Positions 1 to 6,487 of a stretch of DNA of 12,784 nt are shown piece after piece. This DNA comes from Solimonas_A sp035476855. GTDB lineage: Bacteria; Pseudomonadota; Gammaproteobacteria; Nevskiales; Nevskiaceae. Position 1 is the stretch's first letter; each line of letters begins with the position of its first letter. Location of the stretch: contig DATILC010000020.1 in assembly GCA_035476855.1 (NCBI GenBank), positions 1 through 12,784 of the forward strand, read 5' to 3'. The translations under genes were made by a program, and so were the position numbers. Under the pieces are notes generated by a model, which worked only from the letters and a program-made list of their open reading frames with translations, was not told the DNA's origin and did not search any database.

Positions 1-363
1 GCGGCGGGAATCCTCTGGACCGGGCGGCGACTGGTGCTCGAATCGGTGGCCGGCCTGATGGACGCTTCGCTGGATGAGCCGGACCAGGCCATCCTGCGCG
101 AGGTGCTCGATGAATTCCGTAGCGACGGCGTGGCCTTCCACGCGATACGGACGCGGCGTTCCGCGGCGCGACGCTTTGTCTCGATGCACGTCCTGGTGCC
201 CGGCGAATGGACGGTGCAGCGTGGACATGACCTGCTGGAGCGTATCGAGCGGCGCATCGCGCAGCGGCTGGCGCCGATCACGGTGCTGACTCACCTGGAG
301 CCCCTGGAGGACCCGGTCGCCTACGGCGACGAGGGACTGGATCGCCCCGAGCCCCCGCAGTAA
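1..363 (+). CDS. Cation diffusion facilitator (CDF) family transporter, C-terminal part (5' truncated by window)
   Basis: The frame is open from the first base to the TAA at 361-363, so only the last ~120 residues are present and the true start lies outside the window. The segment begins with the end of a membrane helix (ILWTGRRLVLESVAGLMD), matching the end of TM6 and linker of CDF metal exporters. It continues into a cytoplasmic dimerisation domain with the family pattern F-H-x-I-R-T-R, a central beta strand (SMHVLVPGEWTV), a 'GHDLLERIERRI' helix and a closing 'THLEPLEDP'. CDF proteins export Zn, Fe, Mn or Co from the cytoplasm in exchange for protons. The metal-binding DxxxD motifs of TM2 and TM5 are outside the window, so the substrate cannot be told. 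The next gene begins 111 nt later, behind what looks like its own promoter. Confidence 0.8.
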   Translation, partial: AAGILWTGRRLVLESVAGLMDASLDEPDQAILREVLDEFRSDGVAFHAIRTRRSAARRFVSMHVLVPGEWTVQRGHDLLERIERRIAQRLAPITVLTHLEPLEDPVAYGDEGLDRPEPPQ

Positions 364-393
364 CCGCAGCCAGGGCATGAAACCGCGCAGCGC

Positions 394-423
394 TTGGCCC
401 TGTCACACCGGCGGTGCTATATC
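394..423 (+). promoter_or_regulatory. Possible sigma70-type promoter for the wax ester synthase gene
   Basis: TTGGCC (394-399) and TATATC (418-423) are separated by 18 nt in the 111-nt gap between the CDF gene and the acyltransferase. Each box matches the consensus at 4 of 6 positions, so this is only a plausible promoter. It would give a leader of about 45 nt before the ATG at 475. It also argues against the far-upstream TTG at 394 as a translation start, since that codon lies inside the -35 box. Confidence 0.35.
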
Positions 424-474
424 TACACCGAACGTCCGATCAGTAGTCGACCGTCGCGGTTGGCAGGGAGAGTC

Positions 475-1920
475 ATGCAGCAGCTCAGTGGTCTCGATAC
501 GGTTTTCCTGAACCTCGAAACCAATGCGGTGCCGATGCATATCGGCAGTCTGGCGATCATCGACCCCTCGGAAGCCGGCCCGGATTTCGGCTTCGAATCG
601 GTGCGCCGGCTGATCGAACGCCGCCTGCACCTGCTGCCCATGTTCCGCCGCCGGCTGATGACCACGCCGATGGGGCTGGACCAGCCCTACTGGATCGAGG
701 ATCCGGACTTCGACATCGAGATGCACGTGCGTCATCGCGCACTGCCGCGGCCGGGCACGATGAAGCAGCTCAACGATCTGGTCTGCGATGTCATGAGCAT
801 CCGCCTGGACCGCAGCATGCCGCTGTGGAAGCTCTACTACGTCGAGGGCCTGGAGGGCGGCAAGGTGGCGCTGGTGTCGAAGATTCACCATGCCTGCATC
901 GACGGTGTCTCCGGAGCCGAGTTGTTCAGCACCCTGCTGGATACGACCCCCAAGCCGCGCGAGGTGCCGCCGCCCGACGTGCCCTGGATTCCGGACGAGC
1001 TGCCGCCGCCCTGGAAGCTCAGCTACATCACCGCGAAGAACTTCCTGGCGCGGCCGGCCAAGGTCTACAAGCTGGCGCGGCGCACCATCCCGCTGGTGCT
1101 CGACATCCGCCGCGAGGCGATGGCCCGGCAGCAGGCGGCACGGCGCTCGCAGCCGGTGGATGTCGAGCCACCGCAGAAATCGGGCGCTGCCGCGCCGCGC
1201 ATGCGCTTCAACGCCACCATCACGGCACGGCGCAGCTACGCCGCGGCCTCGTTGTCGCTGACCGACATCAAGATGGTCAAGAACGTCTTCGGCGTCTCGC
1301 TCAACGACGTGGTGCTGTGCCTCTGCGCCGAGGCGCTGCGCAGCTATCTCGGGGCGCGCAAGGAACTGCCGGCGCAGCCGCTGGTGGCGGCGGTGCCGAT
1401 GTCGGTGCGCGGCGAAGGCGAGAGCGGTGGCAACCGCGTGACCATGCTGCGCACCTCGCTGGCCACCGACATCGCCGATCCGGTCGAGCGCCTGCAGGCG
1501 CTGAGCGCCAAAATGGTGGGGGTCAAGCGCAGCATGAAGGCGATCCCGGCCAGCCTGATGCTGGACTGGGTGCACACGCCGCCGCCCAGCGTGATGGCAC
1601 AGGCGGCGCGCCTGTACGAGAACTTCGCCATCCAGAACCTGGTGCACCCGCCGTTCAACCTGGTGATCTCCAACGTCCCCGGCCCAAAGTCGCCGCTGTA
1701 TCTCAACGGGGCGAAGGTCGAGGCGCACTACCCGATCTCGATTCCCTACCACGGCCTGGCCTGCAACATCACCGTGTTCAGCTACCAGGACAGCCTCGAC
1801 GTCGGCATCACCGCGCATCGCGGCACGGTGCCCGAGGTACAGGAAATCATGGACGGCATGACCTCGGCGCTGGCACAGTTGCTGGAACGAGCGCAGCAGC
1901 AGCTGCGCCGGGCGGGCTGA
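475..1920 (+). CDS. Wax ester synthase / acyl-CoA:diacylglycerol acyltransferase (WS/DGAT family)
   Basis: This 481-aa protein has the usual length of bacterial WS/DGAT enzymes, which join acyl-CoA to fatty alcohols or diacylglycerol to make wax esters or triacylglycerol on the inner face of the membrane. The N-terminus 'LSGLDTVFLNLETNAVPMHIGSLAI' is typical. The catalytic HHxxxDG motif is intact (H138, H139, D143, G144). Further conserved pieces are NDVVL near N277, SNVPGP at 399-404 and NITVFSY from N431, covering the acyltransferase domain and the C-terminal DUF1298 domain. I chose ATG 475 because AGGGAG precedes it by 4 nt and family similarity starts there; an upstream in-frame TTG at 394 would add 27 unrelated residues. 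A LuxR-type regulator follows after 21 nt. Substrate preference (wax ester or triacylglycerol) cannot be read from sequence. Confidence 0.93.
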   Translation: MQQLSGLDTVFLNLETNAVPMHIGSLAIIDPSEAGPDFGFESVRRLIERRLHLLPMFRRRLMTTPMGLDQPYWIEDPDFDIEMHVRHRALPRPGTMKQLNDLVCDVMSIRLDRSMPLWKLYYVEGLEGGKVALVSKIHHACIDGVSGAELFSTLLDTTPKPREVPPPDVPWIPDELPPPWKLSYITAKNFLARPAKVYKLARRTIPLVLDIRREAMARQQAARRSQPVDVEPPQKSGAAAPRMRFNATITARRSYAAASLSLTDIKMVKNVFGVSLNDVVLCLCAEALRSYLGARKELPAQPLVAAVPMSVRGEGESGGNRVTMLRTSLATDIADPVERLQALSAKMVGVKRSMKAIPASLMLDWVHTPPPSVMAQAARLYENFAIQNLVHPPFNLVISNVPGPKSPLYLNGAKVEAHYPISIPYHGLACNITVFSYQDSLDVGITAHRGTVPEVQEIMDGMTSALAQLLERAQQQLRRAG

Positions 1921-1941
1921 TTGGAAGGGGATGGGGGGCGT

Positions 1942-2862
1942 GTGAGCGCGACGTTGAAGGAAATCGATCGACTGACCCAGACGCTGTATGCCACGGCGCT
2001 GGACTACGAGTGGTCCGTCTTCCGGCGCGAGGCGCTGGCGCTGGTATGCCGTGCCAGTGGCGCCAGCGGCGCCGCCTGGCTGACCCGTTCCCGTGGCGGT
2101 GCGCCGGGTGAATACAGCGAATGGCCGGAACTCGGCGGCAATGGCGACCTGTTGCTGAAGCTGCGCGGCAGCGGCAACCAGCACGAGGTTTCGATCGCCG
2201 CGCTGGGGGCGCCCTGGAGCGACGGCGGTGAACAGGGCCTGCTGTTCAATTACTCCCACCGCGGCAACAACCTGCTGACCAGCCTGGTGCTGATGCGTTT
2301 TCCGCGCGACGCCGAGCCACAGAAGGAAGAACTGCGCCGCCTCGTCGGCCACATGGTCGAGGCCAGCGGCCTGTCGCTGCGCCAGATCGTGCAGCGCGAC
2401 GAATGGTTGATGGCGCTGGGCCGTGCCTCGCGCGGCTCGGCGGCACTGGTCGACGCCGATGGCACCATCTACGCCGCCAGCCCGCGCTTCCGCGACCTGC
2501 TGGCCGGCGAGTTCGGCGATCGCGAATGCGCTGCCGTGCCGTTCCGCCTGCCCAAGGCGGCGCTGGAGGAGCAGGGCGCGTTCACCGTCGGCGTGCTGCA
2601 TCTGCGCCTGTCCGAACAGGGCACGCTGTACCTGCTGCACGCCCGCCGCCCGCTGCCGCTGGACTCGCTGTCGCCGCGCGAGCAGGAAATCGCGCGTGCT
2701 CTGGCAGAGGGCAAGACCTTCAAGACCGTGGCGCGCCAGCTCGATATCGCGGTCAGTACGGTCGCCAACCACGCCTCCCGCATCTATCGCAAGCTGGGCA
2801 TCTACCGTCGCGAAGAACTGGTCGGTTTGTTACAGACCTCCAAGATCGCCAAAGCGGCCTGA
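1942..2862 (+). CDS. LuxR-family helix-turn-helix transcriptional regulator
   Basis: This 306-aa protein ends in a GerE/LuxR-type DNA-binding domain at about residues 242-298: 'LSPREQEIARALAEGKTFKTVA', then 'STVANHASRIYRKLGI' as recognition helix region, matching the family pattern L(S/T)xREx(E/D)(V/I)...(S/T)xxTVxxHxxxIxxKLG. The roughly 240 N-terminal residues have no motif I can assign; the layout suggests a sensory region of GAF/PAS type, which is inference. No receiver-domain phosphorylation site was seen. GTG 1942 is preferred because purine-rich GGAAGGGGATGGGGGG sits directly upstream; a TTG at 1921 would begin right at the preceding stop codon. The 21-nt gap after the acyltransferase suggests co-transcription and perhaps feedback control of lipid storage. 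That link is inferred from position only. Confidence 0.85.
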   Translation: MSATLKEIDRLTQTLYATALDYEWSVFRREALALVCRASGASGAAWLTRSRGGAPGEYSEWPELGGNGDLLLKLRGSGNQHEVSIAALGAPWSDGGEQGLLFNYSHRGNNLLTSLVLMRFPRDAEPQKEELRRLVGHMVEASGLSLRQIVQRDEWLMALGRASRGSAALVDADGTIYAASPRFRDLLAGEFGDRECAAVPFRLPKAALEEQGAFTVGVLHLRLSEQGTLYLLHARRPLPLDSLSPREQEIARALAEGKTFKTVARQLDIAVSTVANHASRIYRKLGIYRREELVGLLQTSKIAKAA

Positions 2863-2885
2863 TTCCACCCCCTGAACGCGGTATT

Positions 2886-2903
2886 CACCCCGTTTCGGGG
2901 GTG
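2886..2903 (+). terminator. Short G/C hairpin after the regulator gene, weak terminator candidate
   Basis: CACCCC (2886-2891) and GGGGTG (2898-2903) can pair around a 6-nt loop, 23 nt after the regulator's stop codon. No run of T follows, so intrinsic termination is doubtful. The hairpin could instead stabilise a 3' end. Confidence 0.3.
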
Positions 2904-2921
2904 CAGCGACGTGGCCGCTCC

Positions 2922-2964
2922 CGCTACCGTCGCACTCACCGGTGGCAAGTTAGCCCCGGTAGCG
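2922..2964 (+). repeat. Inverted repeat in the leader of the 148-aa orphan gene
   Basis: CGCTACCG (2922-2929) is perfectly complementary to CGGTAGCG (2957-2964), with a 27-nt loop that includes the palindrome CACCGGTG (2937-2944). The structure ends 28 nt before the ATG at 2993, so it could be a folded 5' leader or a pair of protein-binding half-sites. It matches no riboswitch class that I can name with confidence. Confidence 0.4.
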
Positions 2965-2992
2965 CCGCAGAGCTGTCGGCCGGGGAAAAACC

Positions 2993-3439
2993 ATGGAACA
3001 GACGATGCCGCCCGTCGATCCGGAGGGCCGTGCGGGCAGGCTGGTTGGCCAGTACCGTCGCCTGCTGCAGGCCGTGCTCTGCGAGGTCCTGCGCGCCGTC
3101 GAGCGCGATCCCCCGGGCCTCGAGCGGATCGCCAGGGCCGTCGGCCTCTACTTCGATACCTGTTTCGTGCGTCGGCGCGCGCTGCGGCGCTTGCTGCTGG
3201 CCTTGCGCGATCTGTCGATGGAGGGGGAACTGCTGCGCAGCGCCCCCATGTTCCTGCTGCGTGCCGACCTGGCCAAGCTCGGTGTGGCGGCGCCGGACGC
3301 CACGGCCGAGTCGCTGATGCAGCGCGTGGACCAGTTGCGCGACCGTGAATGCGCCGTCGATTGCCCCGATCCCGCCGCTCGCGCGCGCCTGCTCGAGCTC
3401 ATCCGGCAGATGAAGCTGGCCGAGGGCCAGCCTGCCTGA
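2993..3439 (+). CDS. Hypothetical helical protein, 148 aa, function unknown
   Basis: I do not recognise this protein. It begins at ATG 2993 with GGGG ending 7 nt upstream, and codon use is like its neighbours. An in-frame TAG at 2960-2962 rules out a longer N-terminus. The composition is rich in Leu, Arg, Ala and Glu and suggests an all-alpha fold; no signal peptide or membrane segment is visible. The stretch around residues 40-80, including 'AVGLYFDTCFVRRRALRR', loosely recalls the C-terminal ligand-binding half of TetR-type regulators. No helix-turn-helix is present here or directly upstream, so this is not an assignment. The three Cys residues (two of them in 'ECAVDC') form no clear metal site. 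It sits alone between a regulator and a secreted hydrolase, with a structured leader. Confidence 0.65.
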   Translation: MEQTMPPVDPEGRAGRLVGQYRRLLQAVLCEVLRAVERDPPGLERIARAVGLYFDTCFVRRRALRRLLLALRDLSMEGELLRSAPMFLLRADLAKLGVAAPDATAESLMQRVDQLRDRECAVDCPDPAARARLLELIRQMKLAEGQPA

Positions 3440-3500
3440 GGCCAGTGGCGGCGCAGGGCGCGGCAGGCTTGTCATCTTTCCAGCATCGTCCGGCCTGAGC

Positions 3501-3514
3501 CGCGCTTCGGCGCG
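3501..3514 (+). repeat. Hairpin with UUCG tetraloop
   Basis: CGCGC (3501-3505), TTCG (3506-3509) and GCGCG (3510-3514) form a 5-bp stem closed by the very stable C(UUCG)G loop. It lies 62 nt after the orphan gene and 62 nt before the next start codon. There is no T-run, so it may be a weak terminator for the orphan gene or part of the hydrolase leader. Confidence 0.35.
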
Positions 3515-3576
3515 CCTGCAGCGTCGCCGCTACGATGTGGAAAAACAGCGCTCCCGCAGAGGAGCAGGGAGAGAAG

Positions 3577-5076
3577 ATGCGCGGAGCAGGTCTGGCAGCG
3601 GTGATGCTGGGTTGCGTGTTGCAGGCGGCGTGGGCGATTCCCGAGGGGCCGGAACATCCATCCGCGGAATGGACCCAGCGCGAGCTGCAGAACTATGCGC
3701 GCACCCTGGAGGGGCCGACCGAACAGGCGACCAACCCGGACTTCCTGCTGCGTCTGGAACTGCAGGGCGCGGCGAACCTTCAGCAATGGCTGATGCGTGG
3801 CATCCAGGATCCGTCCTGGCTCAGCCCGCAGGCCGGCAACACCGCGGTGCTGCCGCTGTGCACAAGCTGGGGGGAGCAGTGCACCGGCGATCCCTATCGC
3901 TACCCCGGCGTCGATCCGTTCTACGACACAGAGGGCGAGGTCACGCCGGTGGTGTTCTACGACCGCGGCTGCGCGCGCATCTCCGGCCGCGTGTGGAAGC
4001 CGCGCACGACCGGCAGCCGCGTGCTGCCCGGCGTGGTGATCGAGAACGGCTCGATCCAGGCGCCGGAAACGCTGTACTGGTGGATGGCGCAGGCGCTGGT
4101 GCGCCAGGGTTATGCCGTCATGACCTTCGATCCGCGCGGCCAGGGTCGCTCGGACCAGCAGACGCCGGACGGCGAGCAGGGCAGCAACATCAATTCGGCG
4201 GTGTTCTGGGAGGGCCTGGTCGACGCGATCGACTTCTTCCGCTCCAACCCGGTGGCGCCGTATCCGCACAACGCCAGCTGCGCCGGCAGTTACCCGACCG
4301 AGGTCACGGCCTTCAATCCGGATCACGCGGTGCAGGACCGCTCGCGACTGGGCCTCGTCGGCCACTCGCTGGGCGCGCGTGGCGTGTCGGTCGTGCAGTC
4401 CTACGGCGGTGCGGGCGCGGAGCCCTGGCCGGGCCTGCTGGACACGCAGAACCCGGTCGATACGGTCGTGGCCTGGGACAGCCTCAGCAGCGGCGAGGGC
4501 ATCGTGCCGCGTGTACCGGCGATGGGGCAGACCTCGGAGTACAGCATCGCCGGCACGCCAAACCTGACGGCGCCGGATCCGGAGGGGCACAAGCAAGCCT
4601 ACGCGCAGTGGCTTGAAGCCGGCGTGCCGGTCTACCAGCTGACGATCCAGGGCAGTACGCATTTCGAGTGGAGCCTGATCCCGACTTTCCCGTCGACCTC
4701 CTGGTGCGCAGATACGTCCAACGGCCGCTGCGAGGGCGGCTGGGGCCGGCCGCTGGCCGAGCACTACTCGGTGGCCTGGCTGGACCGCTGGCTCAAGCAG
4801 CCGGGCGAGGCGGGCTATGGCGATGCCGACCAGCGCCTGCTGGCCGACGGCGACTGGCAGGAGCGCTACAGCTTCCACTACCGCGCCGCGCGGCATTTCC
4901 CGCTGCGCGACAGCCGCGTCGCGGCCTGCGACGACATCCGCGCCGGCTGTGCGCCGCTGCCGCCGGTCGAGACGGACGATGAAACCTCCGGCAGCTCCTC
5001 GTCCGGCGGCGGCGCAACGGGTGTGTCGCTGCTGGGCCTGCTGTTCGCGCTCGCGCTGTTGCGTCGTCGTCGCTGA
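3577..5076 (+). CDS. Secreted alpha/beta hydrolase with GlyGly-CTERM sorting tail
   Basis: This 499-aa protein is probably an exported esterase or lipase-like enzyme. ATG 3577 is chosen because it opens a signal peptide (MRGAGLAAVMLGCVLQAAWA, likely cut before IPEG) and GGGAG lies 6 nt upstream; an in-frame ATG at 3535 would put 14 polar residues ahead of it. The hydrolase core shows 'FDPRGQGRSD' and a nucleophile elbow GHSLG with Ser264. Candidate partners are Asp301 in 'VAWDSL' and His362 in 'GSTHFEW'; the Asp is the less certain. Eight Cys in the mature part suggest disulfides. The C-terminus (about 473-499) has a Ser/Gly stretch with GGG at 477-479, a hydrophobic helix and four final Arg. 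This is the architecture of GlyGly-CTERM proteins processed by rhombosortase in gammaproteobacteria. The substrate is unknown. Confidence 0.85.
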   Translation: MRGAGLAAVMLGCVLQAAWAIPEGPEHPSAEWTQRELQNYARTLEGPTEQATNPDFLLRLELQGAANLQQWLMRGIQDPSWLSPQAGNTAVLPLCTSWGEQCTGDPYRYPGVDPFYDTEGEVTPVVFYDRGCARISGRVWKPRTTGSRVLPGVVIENGSIQAPETLYWWMAQALVRQGYAVMTFDPRGQGRSDQQTPDGEQGSNINSAVFWEGLVDAIDFFRSNPVAPYPHNASCAGSYPTEVTAFNPDHAVQDRSRLGLVGHSLGARGVSVVQSYGGAGAEPWPGLLDTQNPVDTVVAWDSLSSGEGIVPRVPAMGQTSEYSIAGTPNLTAPDPEGHKQAYAQWLEAGVPVYQLTIQGSTHFEWSLIPTFPSTSWCADTSNGRCEGGWGRPLAEHYSVAWLDRWLKQPGEAGYGDADQRLLADGDWQERYSFHYRAARHFPLRDSRVAACDDIRAGCAPLPPVETDDETSGSSSSGGGATGVSLLGLLFALALLRRRR

Positions 5077-5107
5077 GAGGCTGGCAGGGCGGAGCAAAAC
5101 CGCGAGA

Positions 5108-5126
5108 ATGGCGGCATGACCGCCAT
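5108..5126 (+). repeat. Small perfect hairpin between hydrolase and aminopeptidase genes
   Basis: ATGGCGG (5108-5114) and CCGCCAT (5120-5126) form a 7-bp stem around the loop CATGA. It lies 31 nt after the hydrolase stop and 24 nt before the aminopeptidase start. No T-run follows, so a terminator role is not supported; an RNA structure in the intercistronic region is possible. Confidence 0.35.
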
Positions 5127-5150
5127 CTCCGGTTGCCCGCGGGCCACGCA

Positions 5151-6200
5151 GTGCTCCGTGCCACGGTACTGATCCTGGCTGCGGCGCTCAGCGCCTGCAG
5201 CAGCCTGGGCTACTACGCGCACCTGGCGGCCGGCCAGACCGCGTTGCTGAACGCGCGCGAGCCGATTGCCGAGGTCGTCGCCGACCAGTCGCGCGATCCG
5301 CAACTGCGCCGCCAGCTGCAACTCGTGCAGGACGCACGTCGCTGGGCGGTGCAGCAGCTCAAACTGCCGGACAATCGCAGCTACACCACCTACGCCGACC
5401 TTGGCCGTCCCTACGTGGTCTGGAACGTGTTCGCTGCGCCGGAGCTGTCGCTGGAACCCGTGCAGCACTGCTTCCTGGTGGTCGGTTGCCTGTCCTACCG
5501 CGGCTATTACGAACGCGATGGCGCGGAGCGGGAGGCGCGGCAGCTGCGGCGGCAGGGCTACGACGTCTTTGTCAGCGGCGTGCCGGCCTACTCCACTCTC
5601 AACTGGTTCGACGATCCGGTGCTCAATTCGATGATGCGCTGGTCGGACGAAATCCTGGTCGGCACGATCTTCCACGAGCTGGCCCACCAGCGGCTCTACA
5701 TCCGCGATGACACTGCCTTCAACGAATCCTTCGCCGAGTTCGTCGAGGACGAGGGTCTGCGTGCCTGGCTGGCCGCGCAGGGCGGCAGCAACGAGGGCTG
5801 GCGGCTGTACGAGCAGCGCCGCCACCAGTTCATCGACCTGGTGCTGGCGATGCGTTCGCGGCTGGTGCAGGTCTATGCCGCGGACCTGCCGGAGGACGAC
5901 AGGCGCGCCGCCAAGCTGCGCCAGTTCGTGCAGCTGCGCCAGGACTACGAGCAGCTGCGCGATGGCCCCTGGACCGGCTACACCGGCTTCGACCGCTGGT
6001 TCGAGCACTACGAGGCCAACAACGCGCGGCTGCTGCCGTTCGCCCTGTACGACGAGTACAAGCCGGCCTTCGCGGCGCTGTTCCGCCAGCAGGGCGGCGA
6101 CTGGGAGCGTTTCTACGAGGCGGCCGCGGCATTGTCGCGCCTGCCCCCGGAGCAGCGCCGTGGCCAGCTGGAGGCGCTGCGACAGGCGGGCGCGGACTGA
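5151..6200 (+). CDS. Predicted zinc aminopeptidase lipoprotein (PF10023 'Aminopep' family)
   Basis: The protein (349 aa from GTG 5151) starts with a lipoprotein signal, MLRATVLILAAALSAC, with lipobox L-S-A-C and Cys16, so it is probably anchored to a cell-envelope membrane. 'SSLGYYAHLAAGQ', 'LPDNRSYTTYADLGRPYVVWNVFAAPE', 'FLVVGCLSYRGYY' and 'YSTLNWFDDPVL' are hallmarks of the predicted aminopeptidase family PF10023. The zinc motif HELAH is at 175-179, with a likely third ligand Glu192 in 'FNESFAEF', so it is a metallopeptidase of the HExxH plus Glu kind. The start is uncertain: an in-frame TTG at 5133 would add six residues, and neither start has a clear ribosome binding site. It lies 74 nt behind another exported hydrolase and may share its transcript. 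The natural substrate is unknown. Confidence 0.88.
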   Translation: MLRATVLILAAALSACSSLGYYAHLAAGQTALLNAREPIAEVVADQSRDPQLRRQLQLVQDARRWAVQQLKLPDNRSYTTYADLGRPYVVWNVFAAPELSLEPVQHCFLVVGCLSYRGYYERDGAEREARQLRRQGYDVFVSGVPAYSTLNWFDDPVLNSMMRWSDEILVGTIFHELAHQRLYIRDDTAFNESFAEFVEDEGLRAWLAAQGGSNEGWRLYEQRRHQFIDLVLAMRSRLVQVYAADLPEDDRRAAKLRQFVQLRQDYEQLRDGPWTGYTGFDRWFEHYEANNARLLPFALYDEYKPAFAALFRQQGGDWERFYEAAAALSRLPPEQRRGQLEALRQAGAD

Positions 6201-6306
6201 GGCGCCGCGGATCGAGGCATGGCTCTTGCTTCGTTTCTGTCAATCTCTCGTAACCGGCAGCCTGCATGCTGGTCGTCCCCTCCTTGATCCTTGTTGCGAG
6301 CATCCC

Positions 6307-6432
6307 GTGGGCTTGACCTATTTCGATGAAACCGAGGGCCGTACGCGCATAAAGCGGCGCTATCTCTGGGGTATGTGGGGTTATGCCGCCGGCGTGGTAT
6401 CGGCGCTGTTCCTGCTGGCGTGGCTGACCTGA
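6307..6432 (+). CDS. Possible small single-span membrane protein, 41 aa
   Basis: The frame begins GTG, giving MGLTYFDETEGRTRIKRR, and continues into one hydrophobic helix (about residues 24-41, 'GYAAGVVSALFLLAW') ending at TGA 6430-6432. A charged N-terminus with RIKRR directly before the helix fits an inside-facing N-terminus and one membrane span. The frame ends shortly before cysS and fills an otherwise empty 287-nt gap. Evidence for translation is modest: the ribosome binding site is weak, the start could also be the TTG at 6313, and the frame is open further upstream through the previous gene. I do not recognise a family. Confidence 0.42.
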   Translation: MGLTYFDETEGRTRIKRRYLWGMWGYAAGVVSALFLLAWLT

Positions 6433-6464
6433 GGCGACAGCGGCGCGGCCGGGCGGTATCCTGC

Positions 6465-6486
6465 GCGGGTTTTTTGCCCGACCCGC
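6465..6486 (+). promoter_or_regulatory. Hairpin immediately upstream of the cysS start codon
   Basis: GCGGGT (6465-6470) pairs perfectly with ACCCGC (6481-6486) around a 10-nt loop starting with a run of T, ending one base before the cysS ATG. No Shine-Dalgarno sequence is visible in this stretch, so the structure covers the place where the ribosome must bind. It could tune cysS translation, act as a weak terminator for upstream transcripts, or be incidental. A -10-like TATCCT at 6458-6463 lies just upstream. Confidence 0.35.
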
Positions 6487-6487
6487 C

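Noticed and set aside
394..474. N-terminal extension of the acyltransferase from TTG 394
   Set aside because: The 27 extra residues match nothing in the family, and the region holds the probable promoter and the ribosome binding site for ATG 475.
403..2772. 789-aa open frame on the minus strand across the acyltransferase and regulator genes
   Set aside because: It is antisense to two well-supported genes. Its translation is rich in Arg, Gln, His and Ala with no recognisable domain, as expected of a shadow frame in GC-rich coding DNA.
2937..2992. Resemblance to a cyclic di-GMP-I (GEMM) riboswitch: GGCAAG, then 15 nt later GCCGCAGAGC
   Set aside because: The resemblance to GGCAAAC and GACGCAAAGC is partial, the GNRA loop is missing, and too little sequence remains before the start codon for the third helix. 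A covariance-model scan (RF01051) would settle it.
2993..3439. TetR-family regulator
   Set aside because: Only the helical character and a short stretch suggest it; no helix-turn-helix is encoded and an in-frame stop at 2960 closes off an upstream extension.
3472..5097. 541-aa minus-strand frame opposite the secreted hydrolase
   Set aside because: It is antisense to a gene with signal peptide, catalytic motif and sorting tail; its composition is that of a shadow frame.
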